Shown: positions 22,001-37,000 of the stretch, one piece after another | How the letters are laid out: the number at the start of each line of letters is the position of its first letter | Position numbering within the stretch: the first letter of the stretch is position 1 | Source of the DNA: Leuctra nigra | Taxonomy: Eukaryota; Arthropoda; Insecta; Plecoptera; Leuctridae | Length of the DNA: 64,000 nt | Direction of reading: 5' to 3' | Assembly (NCBI GenBank): GCA_934045905.1 | Contig: OW203762.1 | Location: 39,967,702 to 40,031,701, forward strand | The notes under the pieces: generated by a model | The model's database searches: none | The model's input: only the letters and a program-made list of their open reading frames with translations | Told to the model about the DNA's origin: nothing | Program-made: the position numbers and the translations under genes

Positions 22001-25000
22001 CATATTATTTAGTCATTAACATCGCCTGGAAATATAGTTGGTGGAGGTGCCATGAATGTCACACACACTGCATTTCTCAAAGTACATTTCCATGATTATA
22101 TCTCGCTTTCCCAATAATTACAACCGAGAGGGAGGAGATGGGGGTGGGGGGTAATTTCGTAATAGTGGTAATCTGTCACAATGACAGCTCGGTCTCTATG
22201 ACCACGTTTGGGGGGGACATCTGTCTCCAGCCTCACTGTTTGTTTATTAGTACGATTTTAATTAAATTTGCATTGTTCTTTGTAGACACAAAGACATTAT
22301 TGAGGTTCGTTTATTTCACTAATGAAACGTAGCAATTGTATATATTTGAAGTTGATTTTTCTTTACAAATAACATGACAATTTTCTCCGAAAGCGCCACC
22401 TGTTTTCATATAGCCTATAATCATTCCAAATAGCGCAGCATTTTTTTGGTTTCTCACCAAACATTATTTAATTTAACTTGAAGATTATTTCTCTATAGAA
22501 TGTCTCAAACTATTATCGTCAGTTTAAAAAAAAACAGAAATATGCATGTCTTGGTTCAATGAAACTGAGTTTTAATATAGTAATGAGCTTCAGAAATTGA
22601 ATTAGGTACTACCTATTGTACTACTTGTCAAACATGAATTATATTTTACATATTCGGTGTTTGAAACATTCAGTACCTACGTAACTCAAAAGGAAATGCA
22701 TCATTAACTCGTAACATTTAATTGCGGAAACTATAGAGTTTTATACATGCTATGTGCACCATTATAAAACTAGCAGATTGTGCGCTCTGGACGCGGATTA
22801 GAATGTTTTGTCCGAGCTATGCAAATTAGCTGGACCCAACTACACCTCAGTGCACGTAACAATGTGTATCTCTCTTCTCATCTGTGCTAACAGTTACTGT
22901 TTATTTTCCCAGCTTGTAATAAACAAGAAAATATAACCACTCGGTCTGTTTAATGCCTATTCGCCTAATTTCCCGAACAGCCAAATTAGTTTTCCAAGCA
23001 ACGACGTTTTAATATAATTTGCATATTGCTGTAGAGCGAGCAACAAGCGTGAACCGTCTTGTCACTTGCAGTCTCCCTACGTCGGTGGATCAACCGGCAA
23101 ATGTCTTGTGAATAATTTAACTCGTATCTCGTTTAACACGAAACTTAATTATTAATCAGCGTTTGTTAATCAAGGTTCGCTAGATGGATTATTGTGTGAG
23201 TGGATTTTGGTCAGTATGTGTCCAGAACACATCGTTCACTAATACAATGACTGTAGAAGCTTGTACAGTCTTGAATGAATTGAAAATTTCAAAATAATAG
23301 TTTACCACAATCTAGATTGTATAGTACCTATCTAGATTGTATAGTACCTATCTAGATTGTATAGTACCTATCTAGATTGTACATACGTCAGGTTAATAGT
23401 TATCAATTCTTCATTTCTCTTTCAATTTCGTACATGCCTGTATTGTATTGTGCCATACACTTTCATTGGCATTCCCCTATAAAAACTACTGAATTTCAAT
23501 TATGTTTTCATGATTGAAGATAGACTTTTTGTGAGGTGAAGATATTTGATATTCCTGGGCGTTGTACATTTTTTTGCTAAAAAAAACTTACATATTCTAT
23601 CTAAATATGCGTAGCAGGAGCCTTCCAGTTGCTAAAGGGCGGAACGTACGCGTTCCCTTGTGATTTTAGACCCTCAGGGTGTCTATTATAACTGCGCCAC
23701 TGAAGTGCGTGCCAGGGACGGCTTCGCAATACCAATTTTATATAAAATAAGTAAAAAAATTGGTGGTTTTGTGTTATTTCCATTCTGTTTCATCATTTCG
23801 AATACAAAATGTTTTATGTTGGAACGGAATGTGGAATTACATTTATCAATTTGTGCAATTATTTATGATTCCGATCAGAATGAATATCCCGATGGCAAAT
23901 GATTTGTCATTGGAACCCGCGTTGCCAAAAGCAGTCAATTCATTCCGCTCAATAATTCAGTAGAAGTGCTTTCATCATATTATTCAGATCAATAACCATT
24001 CATGCATTTTAAAACCAACCAATTCCTTTTAATATTCACACCCTTTGATTTGCCACGAGCCATTTGACTCTTAACAGCATCTCAATCGTGAAATTGGAAT
24101 CGAAACAGAAAGTTTCTGAATTTGTCTAACGTTCTCTGTCTAACGACCTTCAAATTAATAAAAGCTTTTCGCTCCACTGACACAAATTTGGTCGCGGACG
24201 AAGGCCCGATCTTAAGTTGGCAATCGCTCGAATATTAACTATTGTCGATAAATCGTCGGACTTTGCTTGCCTCATCGCGACGTGGACTTGAACTTGGTGA
24301 TTTTATTGGGGTTAAAAGCTGCTGCCACATTGCCTATCACACTCTAGCTCACACTGAATGTCCATCTGCAATAATTCACATGCGAAAGTTCAGTTCTAGG
24401 AGTTGGCGGGAATCCAGGTCAATGTTGCATGTTGCAATACAAGCTCGAAATATAGACGTTGTCTTAATTTCATCTTCTGGAGATAGATGAAGAAGATTAG
24501 TAAAAAAAAACGTCACTCGTGTTAGCTGTTAATGTAAATTGTACTTGCGAAATCTTTGTAAGTATACAAAGAAAAACAAGACCAATTCTAAATGAAACGT
24601 ACTTTTTCTTCAATTCCGCGTCTACCGGTTACATTCGTTAAATCAAACGATTTAACTCAATGAATTGAATCCTCTATGATTGACCCGTGTAAACTAGGCT
24701 TTAGAATAACTTAAGTCATTCAAGTGTAATATTTCCCTAAACTTTCATCCACTTTCAGAACTTTTGCATCAATTCGATGTATATAGTATCTATTATATAG
24801 TATATGATGTTTTGTTTTATAGGTACTGTCAGTGTCATCTTTGGTACTGTGTATGTATTTGCTTATTATTTGAAAAGTCTTCATGACATGAAGACTTCCT
24901 TATAATGTGTATGATATAATAATTTTTATCTCCCCCACAGTTAAGCCATTTTTTTGGCTTTGTGGAGTGGAGTATTTTTTATATTATTGTGTTTGAATTA

Positions 25001-28000
25001 TAACAAAAAAGAATATTTGGATGTAAAGTTACGTACGGTTTATAGGAGATCCAGACATTTTGGTGGTAAAACAATTCTTCTTTTAGGTGGTTCGGGCATG
25101 AGCTTGATTAGGTTGTGTTCAAAGTGCTCGACTAGCAAGTCTGCTGTGGATTCTCAGAGCTCATCAGTAATGACTAATGGGTTTTAGTCCTTTTATATTA
25201 CATGTTTTTACAACGCTGAAAACTTCGACCAACTTAGTTCTAATTGCAATTTCTCTTCAGGTCTCCTGTCTCTAGATGTTTTTAATAATGATTTCCCACA
25301 GACGTTTGAAACGCAGGAAAAGTTGAGAAGTTTGGCGAGACAGCTTGCTTTATTTCAGTTGAACCATTATGCGGTTGACATGAGTGAAACGTTCCATTGT
25401 TTGGACTTCACATTTCATCGTAACCACATCATTATAAATGCTGCACAAACTTCATGCAAGAGCCTTTCAACTATGATCAACTATTCCAACAGGTTTATAA
25501 ACTTAACCTCTGGCTAATCACATTGCTCTTGTATATTATACAACCACTGAATAATACGATCCTGGAATCAATTAATATTACAGAATATTGAATATTGATT
25601 ATAAATGCCTAATAAATTCTGAATTTCATTTCATGGCAATTAGGTAGGAGGAGAGCATGCAGCTAGACGGTAGTTTGTGGACATAGTTAGTGTACGTTAC
25701 GTTACTTCCATGTCAAATGTCAAATGAGTGTGTAAAAGTTGATGAAAAGATGCAGATGAATTAGGTATATGAACTACTTATTCAATAAACCATGTACGGA
25801 CAACTTTGGCCTTGTTTGATCTAGCCACGGGCTTTCTTGCGAAATCGCATCTGTTTGGGTCATTTTTCACATTTTATCAAAGCTCTTTCGCAGCTTCGCA
25901 TTCCGGTTTTTTTCCGTCCAGTCCGCCCTGGATCATAGCTTCACTAATTATTTACGACAGTTAATTACATTTTCAAGTTTTATATGGAATCGAAATACCT
26001 CCTTAATATAAAAATCCTGGAAGCTCAATTCTCTAAGTGGGTTGGTTATTTCAGAATCGGGAAATGTCCTTAACGTGATCTTTTCACAGTTGATATCAAT
26101 AATCAATATCATGACTATTGCCAGATAGAAGATTAAGAAGTATTGTATTGTACGTATAGTGGATTGAAGCAAACCCTGAGTTGGCATGTATTGTATTGTA
26201 TTGTATTGTATTGTATTGTATTGTATTGTATTGTATTGTATTGTATTGTATTGTATTGTATTGTATTGTGAGTGAAGACGGCTAGTGTGTTGAGAAGTGA
26301 TTCCTCTCACGTGTCACGCCTCTGAACTGATATGTACGCCGAACCGACCGCAATTAGACGCCGTGTGATTGAAATAGACGTCTCCGTGACGGACCACTCG
26401 AATCTGTGACGTCAACCCAACATACTCAGCACAAGTAGGCTTAAGTTCCCCCACACAAACCACCGCGACGCCAGCCCGGAACCAGAGAGAAAAATTAAAC
26501 GAGATTTTACTCACATTTTCTGTTGAGATGGTTCTGAAAAGTTTCAGTAATGAGAAAAGCGTGTTTGTTGTGCAACTTTATATTCACTAATAAGATATAT
26601 AAATATGTTTTTAACTGAGAGCCCTGCTCAATGAGCGTTAACATTCAACTTTTTTGTCCGTTCTCCTCTTGGAGCCAGTCAACTATATTATACTTCTAAA
26701 CAACTTTGTAAAGTTCGTTTTCAATCCATTAATGCTTTCTCCCTATTTTAAAATTATAAATTATCTGCTTGATGATCTGGACTATTGATAATTAAAAGTA
26801 AATTAAAATAGATACATGGTCAAACATATCATCTATTCAATTGGAAATTCACAAGCATTTTGTGCAGCAATGGAGTTAAACAAATCATTTCGAATAGCGT
26901 ACAAAATGGGAAAGAGAGTTTAAAATGTTCCCGAACATTCTGATATCACTTTATTTAACACCACAACCAACGGAATGAAGTATTATGAAAGCAAGAGGTC
27001 CAAGATGCTGGAAATGTGCCATGAAGTTTTTAGAGCATATAATCCTAAAGATATTATTCTACTAAATAAACATGTACTGACTTTTAACACGAAATCCCTA
27101 TAGATATGAAAAGGAAAGCGGGATGAACGTTACAATGAGATCTGGCTTTACCGCGGAGATCCGCGATGTAGATCCAAGTTAGAATGTCACGTGACGTGGG
27201 TGAACGCTCGACGCCTGACGTCGCGACGCTATGTGTGGACATGGGCGTTAACAACGCACTCAACCGACGCCGCGTCTCGCACGTTGTCAAGCGAAGAACA
27301 CGACGTGTCAAGATTACAGAAAGGTTTCGAGAAGAAACTTTCAAGATGTAATTGAACATTTCGGATCACGAATTCTTTGCTGAGATATTTTACTCGGGTT
27401 CCAGCAATGGTTAGAATTATTTGTAATTTATGCCAATTATAATGAAACCGTGCCACATACAATACAACAGCATAACGAGTATGATACTTAGAGTATGATG
27501 CAAATATATATATTCCTGATTGCAGTACAACTTTTACCTCGCCAAATTAGGTCATATTTTGCAGTGTAGTGTTGCTATATTTACTGTGTACATTCAACTC
27601 TTTTTCTTTCTTTCAACTCTTATTTGAACGGTAACTTTATATTTTCGAACGGCAGTCTTATTAAAAAAATGTAACATTTAAAATTTCACTTTTATCAATA
27701 TGTTGGTTCAGTACTTAGCTCTAAGGTGGCTCAGTGCTATATTGCACTTGAATTGTCTACAAGTACAAAGTAACAATACAAAGTTTTTCCCCCCGGGCGG
27801 GCCCCTTTAGTTGACCCCTCCCCATGTCTTCCCAATTATTCAACAAAGTTAACAGAATTTTAATGTGCGCAAAATGACCTCGCTGTCGACGCGTCTTTAA
27901 AGATTATTAAACATGATTAAACTTCTAAAAAATAGTACAACAATATTGTTAAAAAAATAAAGCATTGACTGCCAAAATTAATTGTATATTCATAACAATA

Positions 28001-31000
28001 ATCACTAAAATTATGTATTATTTACACAAAATTTTGCAAATTTAAAAATTTGACTAGCGTATAATATTTTAAGATTTTAATTCTATAATATTAATGAACA
28101 GTTTCATGTCTCTCTGTGTTATCTTGAGGTAAAAGTTGAACTTCGATCAAAAATAATTGTATCACACGGTAAGGCGAAACTATTTTTGCTATCTGTATGG
28201 CATGGTTTCGTTAATAATTGGTTTGCACTACCTACAGCACTACCTTGCACTACCATTCCAATGGCGGAAACCTGGAACTTCGATAATTCCAGAAACAGAA
28301 TGTCAGCTTAACTTTCATCAAAGAATGTGTAGCCTGCCGGTGGGTTTCGAAGACTAAAACCTGATCGAGGGATATTAGAAATAAAATAATGAAATTAATT
28401 AGAAATTAATCCTTCATTACAACATAATTTAAAAGCCCTTATAATCCTGCGCTTGTATAGCGTATGCATAATGAAAATCCTTCGTAGCCTCGTTGCGAGA
28501 ATCCAAATCGCCTCTTTGTGATCACACGAGTCGAGTTGATCTCTTTAAAACGTTCATTCAGTTTGCTTGCATATATTATATTATTAAGCAGCGAATCGCG
28601 CGTCGCCATTTAACTTTTCGCTCAAGTTTCCGTGTTTTTCACGTTTCTGGGATACAGGTCACACCGTTCCTGGATTGAGCTGAAATTTTGCGTATATAAA
28701 GAGTTCTTGCCTGATTTGTTGTATAGTTTTTGAACAAAATCCTCTGATTGAATACATTTTCAGATCAAGTTGACATTTGATCAAAATTTACTTAGTGGAA
28801 TTGGTAAATAATTTAGGTTTGTAATTTTTCATTTGAGAAAGCAATGCATCGCACCCTGATCAGTGATATCATTCAGAAATTAACTGGGTGGCTCTAAATT
28901 GAAAAGAGTTTTCCTAGGCTATGAGTAATATTTGGTAATATGCTCAGTTGCACACTACCATTCCAAATAGCATGTCAATTTCTGATAACCTAGTTGTAGC
29001 GAAAATTGTCTTTTGGTTCTTTCTACAGACCATTTGCAGCAAGAATTGCTAATCGGGGAGAAATTGAGGTGCTTGCGTTTTGCACTCGCTCTGAGTTATG
29101 GTCTGTCTTTTATAATCCGTGATGGAGCGAATCAAGGGCTGAGATTGATGCCCTCGAGGTTCGCTTTGTACTTTCTCTCCGCCAACACGGCTCACAGCCA
29201 CGTGACCTTATGACCTCGTGACCTGACCCCGGTCACCTCACTCTACATAACGCATGGATTGTTGATGTAGCTCGTAAACAGACTTTATCTTCTGAACACG
29301 GCGCCTCCACCGCAGTCTGAATTCACCCAGGTTTTAGAAACTGGCTTCATAAAAGATTTATGAAGCTTTATGAAAGCTTTCACGATTTCTCAGCCAATCA
29401 ACGTTCAGTACGGCGAGGATCGTCGTGCTCGGTGTATAAACTGTCTTATAAATGCCTGATAAAGTTCCTGATAGCTACCAACTGGATTTCTAGTTTGCGA
29501 AATATCCCATGAAATCAGCCATAAAACAGGTCATGTCCCAAAGGAGTTATCATCCTACTTGGCTATAAGTTTTGATATAATTTGTTGACCAAATAACAAA
29601 ATTATTCAGATAAATTACACATAGCGGTAGCTATTTGCACATCTTCTGATAAGAGAAAAATTAGGACAACGATCCCAACTCTAGAATCTATATTGGTAGA
29701 AACGGAAATCACTTACTGTGTAACGGGCATTACCCTCCAACGAAAACCAATGAAACTTGAGCTATAAAAGTTCGAAACTCTTCTACACAACTATCAGGAC
29801 GGATATTTGAATTTATCTGTAATCGACCGTCGATTAGTTACATTTGACAGTTTCTAGCAACGTTTCCAGTATGGCATCAATGATCGCACGCTACACAGTT
29901 GGCAAACTAACTGTTCCGAACGCAAACGGAAGGACCCCCAAAAGCTTTTATTTCCTCTCCACTTCGAAAAGTTCTCTATTTGACATTTGATTTATCAAAG
30001 AATACAAATCACAAGGTTTTACTGCATGATTCTGCAGCACAATTCTGCAGCACAATCCTGTAGCACCAGTCCCCACATTCATTTTCATTTCCATGTTCAT
30101 GTTGGTTTGTGTCTGTGGAGAATATCATTGCCTTCACACTGCAGTGACTCTGTAAGTGCCCTAGCGACTTTAGAGCCCCAATAACGAGCTCACTACCGAG
30201 AATATTATATTAGTAAACTATCCAAAGTTGTTGCCAACATTAAAGTTTAAGTAACTCATCTTCGTTAGTTTCAAGTTTTATGAAATGATATTTACTAACA
30301 TTAAGACGGTGCTTTGAGGTCGCTGGGGGAAGTCAATTGTTTCTTTGCTTTAAACTTTTTTTTGTGTAGCGAATTGGCAATCTGAATCAGTTCTCTGTTC
30401 TTGCAACTACTTCCAAAGTTACCAATCACAAATCAGGGAGCGTAGAATCATATTTGTACTCTTAAAGAATTCTGATTCAGAGAGAGAGAGAAAAAGCAAA
30501 TGGGTTGCCAAGTTTCCTTTAAAAAAGGTCTTAAAAAGAGACCGCTCTCGTCCGTAAATTGTGAGTTTCTGATTCGTGTGATACGATTGATCTTACCCAA
30601 CGTTTCTGTTTCCTGCAGCCGAGGAGAAAAATGGAGTGATGTCGACTATCCCCGACAAACCAGTGGAACTCAAGAACTACACCAAGCTCTGCGAGCAGAG
30701 ACGCAAGTTCCCGGTACTCTACCGAGTCGAGTTCCAGGTGAGTTCACTTCATCGTGCTCGTGTGACATGGAAGCCATGAAACGAATGCTATTTTCGGTTG
30801 AAAGATAAACATCTACCACTCTCTGGGGTAATTTCGCATTCTACACTAATAGATTAAGCAAATCTATGCATGAAACATAAGCGTGTAAAGTACATCTTTT
30901 ACAATGTCACATTATTTCTAAGTCACGAACATTTTCATATAAGCTTACACGTGTTTTTTTGTTTTTTTGAAATTTTCATTAAAAAATATCTTTTTGTCGT

Positions 31001-34000
31001 GGTACCTACTTCTCGGTGTGAATGTTTGGTGTGAACAGTCTGTGTGAAAGGTCGGTGTGAATGTGAATGTGAATGTTCGGTGGGAATATTCGGTGATGAT
31101 TGTCAACGGAAATGGACTTTACTACTAACATAGAGTTAGAGCTCCAACTCGATTCAATAGCTTGAATCAAAAGAATGGTTTTTGTGGGGGTAGTGGTTAC
31201 GACCATGGTCGGACCCACTACCACGATTTTTGGACAGTTTGAAATGAGTTTTCAAACGTTATGATGTGTATTTTGTTAAAATATTCAATATTTTTACCAT
31301 TTTACACTTTCGGTTTTTTGACATATACGTATATTTTTTTTTAGTTTTTTCCATTACAAAATTAAACTATATAGGTAAAACACCACACAATTTTATTTTT
31401 TCCTGACATCCAGGAAGAGAGGCAAGCGCCCCTCTTCCACCCCCCCCCCCCCCCCCCCCCCCCCCCTGTGGATGCATGGCTACGACCTGAGAGCTTGTAA
31501 CACAAAATAGATTTTTATGAACGGAGAAAATAATTTCAAGACATGAATACCGGTTTTACTTCAAATGCAGACTCACTGTTTGCACGGCGAGCGTCTTCAT
31601 AGTTAACACAAATTACCTGATACATTATTTAGATTTAGGTATAACAGAAGGCTTCAGGCTACAGGCGCTTTATCTCGTGATGTTTCCTTGCAAGTCCTAT
31701 AGAAACTTCGATATAGGGATTAATATCTTACGTTCCACCTTAGAGAAAGGTATTTGTTCCATCTTTTCACAATTTATTGAACATCATGACGAATAATGAG
31801 ATCGAAATGTTCTTCCCCTTTGATGAAATGGTAAAGCTGTAATTAAAATTAAACATTTTCCTGAAGCTGCACAGCGGAAGGTCTTTAACTTTGAAAATCG
31901 ATTCGAGCGATGCTGTTGGTGATTACTGTCCCATCTCTTCAAAAGATAAATGTCTTTTCGAAATCTCCGCAAGGAAATGGGTTTATTTTTCATCGCCTTG
32001 TAAAGTTGACATATTAGCCGTTCATGTAAGAATCAGCTAGCAATATCGAGCAAATCTTCTGATGGACTTGAGCTTCTGAAGTTCATAAATCCCTCCCCCC
32101 CCCTCATTCCTCGCGGCGAGATTTTGTGATAAACTCACCTTGACAATCACTAAGCTCCCCTCCCCCTCCCACCCCACCAGTGATCGATCTGACGTCATGT
32201 CATATGATGTATCTCCAGTAACCATGGCAACTGTAGTTCATAATCTTTATCATTTCTGTCCGAAAGACTCGCTGATCTTTTAGTTACATCTCTGTGATTA
32301 CACTTTGCTCATGCGCTTTAAATATTTCACTACATGAACATTCGCTCATTGAGACAAATTGTACTAACTTATAAGATTATCGCAAACCTTGATGGCTGTA
32401 ATAACATCTACCTTCTCGTGTGCACAATATCGCATTTTTTCAGGGAAAGGAACATCTGGTTCAAACCAACGCTCAGTAGAATATTATGATTTCATTTGTA
32501 TGCATACAACTACATACATAATGTATAGATGTCTGACTTGTCTGACAATGAAACGTATTTTTTTTTATTTGAACGAGTCCGTGCTCTCCTCTATAAGATA
32601 ATGATATTTTTTAGATCGCGGTTGTGCTTACTGACCATAATATTTTAAACTTGTTCAATGAAAAATCAGCGAATACTAACCTATTAATGTTATTTTTATT
32701 TCTCATAAGCTTTTTTGGTTATGTGTCATTACTTTATATTATAGTGAACTTTAATTTATTTAGTTTGTTTTGGAAAAATAGTTTATTTACCGGAAATCAG
32801 AGTATTTGGCAACGTGTCTGTCAACACGGTTCTCTGGGTTTTAGATACATTTGAACAGTAAATAGCAACTAATTGACTCTGAACAGTTGCTCTTTATATT
32901 ACTCGACCTAATGTTACATTTTCACTGGAACTATGTTGTTGAAATGTGAAGGTAGCGAGTGAAGTAAATTTCAAAGTTTGTGTCATTCACAAATAAGATC
33001 ATCAGTAGGGTGGAACTCCAAGATACAAGTTATTAAAACTCATCCTTTGAATTGAAAGTGAAAGAGACGCAGCAAAATTTCCCATGGAGATAAACTTATA
33101 ATGGTCTAGATGAGAGCTCGCGCGATGCTTTTGTTATAATAAAATTTCTACATTATTACATTAGCCATCAGTTTTGAAAGCTAAGTGGCACTCGGGAGTG
33201 ATTGAGTTTCAGGCGAGTGCGCTGAGCACGCAATCACAGCCCTGTTGATTCCACTTTGTTGCTTGTTTTCGACATCACGCGCCTCGCTTAACACCTTACG
33301 ATCCACCAGGCTCTGGAAAACGCCGCCTGATTTCACACAGCTACACAATTTCTTCACTCCATTTAACTCCCAGCATTCTTTCTTCCACATTGTTGATTGA
33401 TATTGCGTGGCTTAGAAAATAGCAACATGATATACATCGCAGACGCAACATTTTAACAACTATCTGCTATCTCTACTCTAAATAATAGCACAATATTCCG
33501 AGAAGTTCCAGGGATTTGGATTTTCTCATTTAAGGCTGTTCTTACTGTTGACAACTACTGTTGTTTGATAATGCAACGCCAATTCAGAGCACAGATATTA
33601 GATCCATTATTTAAATCCATACACTTTTATTGCCAATTTTACATGATTTTGATGTAAGGGTTTGCAACATTTATTTGCATAATTGAAAAAATCATCAGCA
33701 AAATATATATTTAAACACGTAACCACTCTATTTTTCTAAGTGAACCATTTAATAACACAGATTTTTGAATATTTTAAAATGGGTAATAAAAATAATGCTA
33801 CGGCTGTGTTGTAACTAATATTTTCGTAGTTTTCAACGAATAAATCAACACTATCAATTATTGCTCAGTGAAGAATAATGACTTCGAATCTCCTTCATAA
33901 TTTACAATTCAATTGAGTTCCGCCTGAAGAAAAACATTCTGAAGAGCTGTTGTTGTGAAAAGGCGAGTTCTATTTTGTGAACCTGGTGTTTGTTGTTTAT

Positions 34001-37000
34001 CTGTCGGTGGAGGTGCCGGTTTTTCCTGCCGCGAGGATGAAATTGAGTTGTCTGTCAGCATCCTGGATTCTACTTCATTTCATTTTCTCTTCTTGGCATT
34101 ATCTTGAGAGACGCCAAGTGAACCAGTCAGCTGAGGAGATATATTGTGTTTATTTTGTCTGTTTGCAGTGCGAACTTGCAGCTAAGTGGAACACTGACGG
34201 CGATATTTTAGTTTCTCGTGAAAACGTATCGATCTGAGTATTCCTTTAAGAGAATAAAATATAACATTTACATTATTTGTTAAAGAGAATGTTCAAGATT
34301 GCCATAACATTGAGTATGAAAACATTTTCTGATTCAGATTATAACAGAATTATAATCTTGTTTATGGAGAGAAGTTTGTATTAACTATAAGGCTTCCATG
34401 GGACCATGATATAGAATTCAATAAACCATACGATATTTTTCTCAAAGCAATTAACCTATATCCCAAGCTCAGCTCCTAGAAAAGTTGAAAGCACTTGCAA
34501 TGACGTCACCATTTCTTACCTCTTGAATATGCATGCGGTACATCTTCGATGAAACCAAACGAAATTTTCCTCGCTACTCCAGAAGTCGAGTCTATCATCC
34601 TGCTTTCTCTGTAAATCTGGTCTGAAAGCTTTCTCCCACTCTGCTTCATCTCAACCCGTAATTATTCTTGCACCTTCTGTGTCAAGTATCTAGTCACGTG
34701 GTTGGAGCGCCGCGACGCCCTTCAACGTGAGTGGAGGCGTCGACTCAGCGATTTTATTCTCTTTTACTTGCTCTCCAACTCGTATTACCAACCACTTCAT
34801 GTACTCGTGCATTTACGAGCTGACTAAATGCATTTGAGAAATTGAATTTAACTTTTGTTTAATGCAATTAAAATCAATGCACGCTGCCGTTGCGACGGGA
34901 AACATAAATCACGGAAATTGTTTGCCATTTATTTCCATTTCATTTGGGTATAGATACCGCTGATTATACTGCAACGAACTGGGTAAGGAAGAAAGTCATA
35001 GGTATCGTAGCAATAAATTAATCGAATTACACTTTTTTTAAAGGAAAAGTACACTGATTATGGCTAATAAATTATAATTATATTCTCTCTAAGTGTATAA
35101 TATACCCAGGAAAACGGACGATTTATTGAAAATGTTGTGTTGAAATGAACTGGAGCAAACTGAATGATCATGGTGTAAAATGTTTATAAAAAGAAATAAG
35201 GAATTGAATGCAGCCTTATATATTATATTGATTTGCTCTTATAGGCTTCTTCATTTACCGAATTGCATAAGAATCGGAGGATCATAAGGCTTCTCAGCAT
35301 CGTTTAAATGTGGGCAAATGTAACTATGCTTGAATATCATAACTAAGTTAGTCATGTCGGCACGCCACTGGGAAAGTATAGAGAGATGTCAAGAAATATC
35401 ACAATCATTACATGAGAGGCAATAAAAATGAAACATCTCACACGATATAAGAAAAGGCAGACAAAAGAAAACAAAACCAACCCATACTACTGGAACTTTT
35501 CTATTCCTTTATGAAACATCGCCGTCAGCATTTGTCTTCATCACCAACCTGCCAAGAGAAACATTCCATCTTGCTACGCGTGAATGAATCTCGTAAAGTA
35601 ACGCGCATGCGCATCACTCCCTGTCATGCCCCTGAAGCGGCCATCTTGACAGCTTGCTAAATATGGACGACGGAATTCGCATACATAATGCTGAGAAAAC
35701 AATGTTTGCTCTTCACTCGTGACGTCACCGGACTCATATCCGGTTGACGGAATCGAAAATAAACCATTCACAGTTCAAGTTTTGATATCTTTCTCGGTTC
35801 TGGACTTGAAATGAACGCTCACCTGTTTGATGTTTGGCGAATTGAAGGTGTTTACTTAATGACTCATTCATTACATAGATTCCAAGATGCTACCCACTGC
35901 GTAGCGTTGATTCAAGGTCAAGCTGAAAACATACGTATGGATTTTTATTTAAGAAAATAAGATAAATTTATTTAATTCTGAAAGGGATAGTTGATTTTAT
36001 AGGGGATGTAAGATCTGAGGAGAAACATTTTATTTAGAAATCAGATCAAGACTGCTCATTCCGGCTACTAGCAAAATATAAGGGCGAACGATGTTCTGAA
36101 CTTATTTATTTTATAGCTATTGGCTCTTCCCATCGTTAATATTCAGGAGAAACGACACTCTAATAAAACTAATGAATCTTTGTCATTGAAATCAGATGGC
36201 CTCGCCTGCTGATTTTGTGACATCTCCTCTCTGAGCATCCTCGACGACGCAAAAGAATGTTGCGAGTGTGACTGTGTGTAGATCTGAGATGTAACTCGAT
36301 GTTTGCGTGTTCCAGACCGCCAGCAAAGTGGAGACACATTCCTGTCGCCACGCGATGAAGGCAGCAAATAGAGAGAAGAATCAGAACCAGAAGTGCATTC
36401 CATGTAAGTTCTCTACAAACTTCTCTACGTGAGTCTCTTCTCTGCTGCGAGAATCTGAGCTCTGAAAAAGCAATAAACTTTGAGATTTAAGAGCACTTTA
36501 CTTCTGAAATTAGTTTCTCTTCGCCTTCTCTTCTTACTGATATCAACGTTCCCATCTCTGAGCTTTTAAAGGTGAAATACAAGAACTATAAACCTATATA
36601 CAAAACTATTAACCTCAATCGTCATCACCAAATCTTCACCTCGTCCACACCAAGTCATCACCTAATCATCACAATACATACGAAATTATCACCCACATAG
36701 TCTACAACAAAATAACCACCAAATCAGCACATAACCTAATCATCCATACAAAATCATCACCAAATCTTCACCTCATCCACACCAAGTCATCGGCCAATCG
36801 TCGCCCACTCGTCTAGATATACGATACCAAATATAAATCTGATTAAAAATTTATAAATATAAACAGAACGTATGAAGGGCAAAACGTAAAACGCAAAACC
36901 GCTTTTATGTAAACGGTCCATTACAGTTTTTTCTTTTAGTTTAACAGTATTTTATAAACAAGGGATTACAACGAAAAATATGCTTTATGAGTTTCAATGA

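Larger units (their letters stand above)
10069..30618 (+). other. Phosphatase intron 1 (20.5 kb), packed with repeats
   Basis: The donor is GTATGC at 10069 and the acceptor is TTTCCTGCAG at 30618. The intron contains the MITEs, foldback repeat, 149-bp satellite, nested hAT elements and microsatellites listed separately. The remaining stretches (about 10069-11460, 13923-15129, 19411-20040, 20240-23310, 23381-26186 and 26270-30618) show only short chance ORFs and AT-rich unique-looking DNA. I see no transmembrane or ectodomain exon in it. Confidence 0.7.

Noticed and set aside
25948..26310. 120-aa minus-strand ORF with repeated IQYNT
   Set aside because: Created by the (TATTG)n microsatellite.
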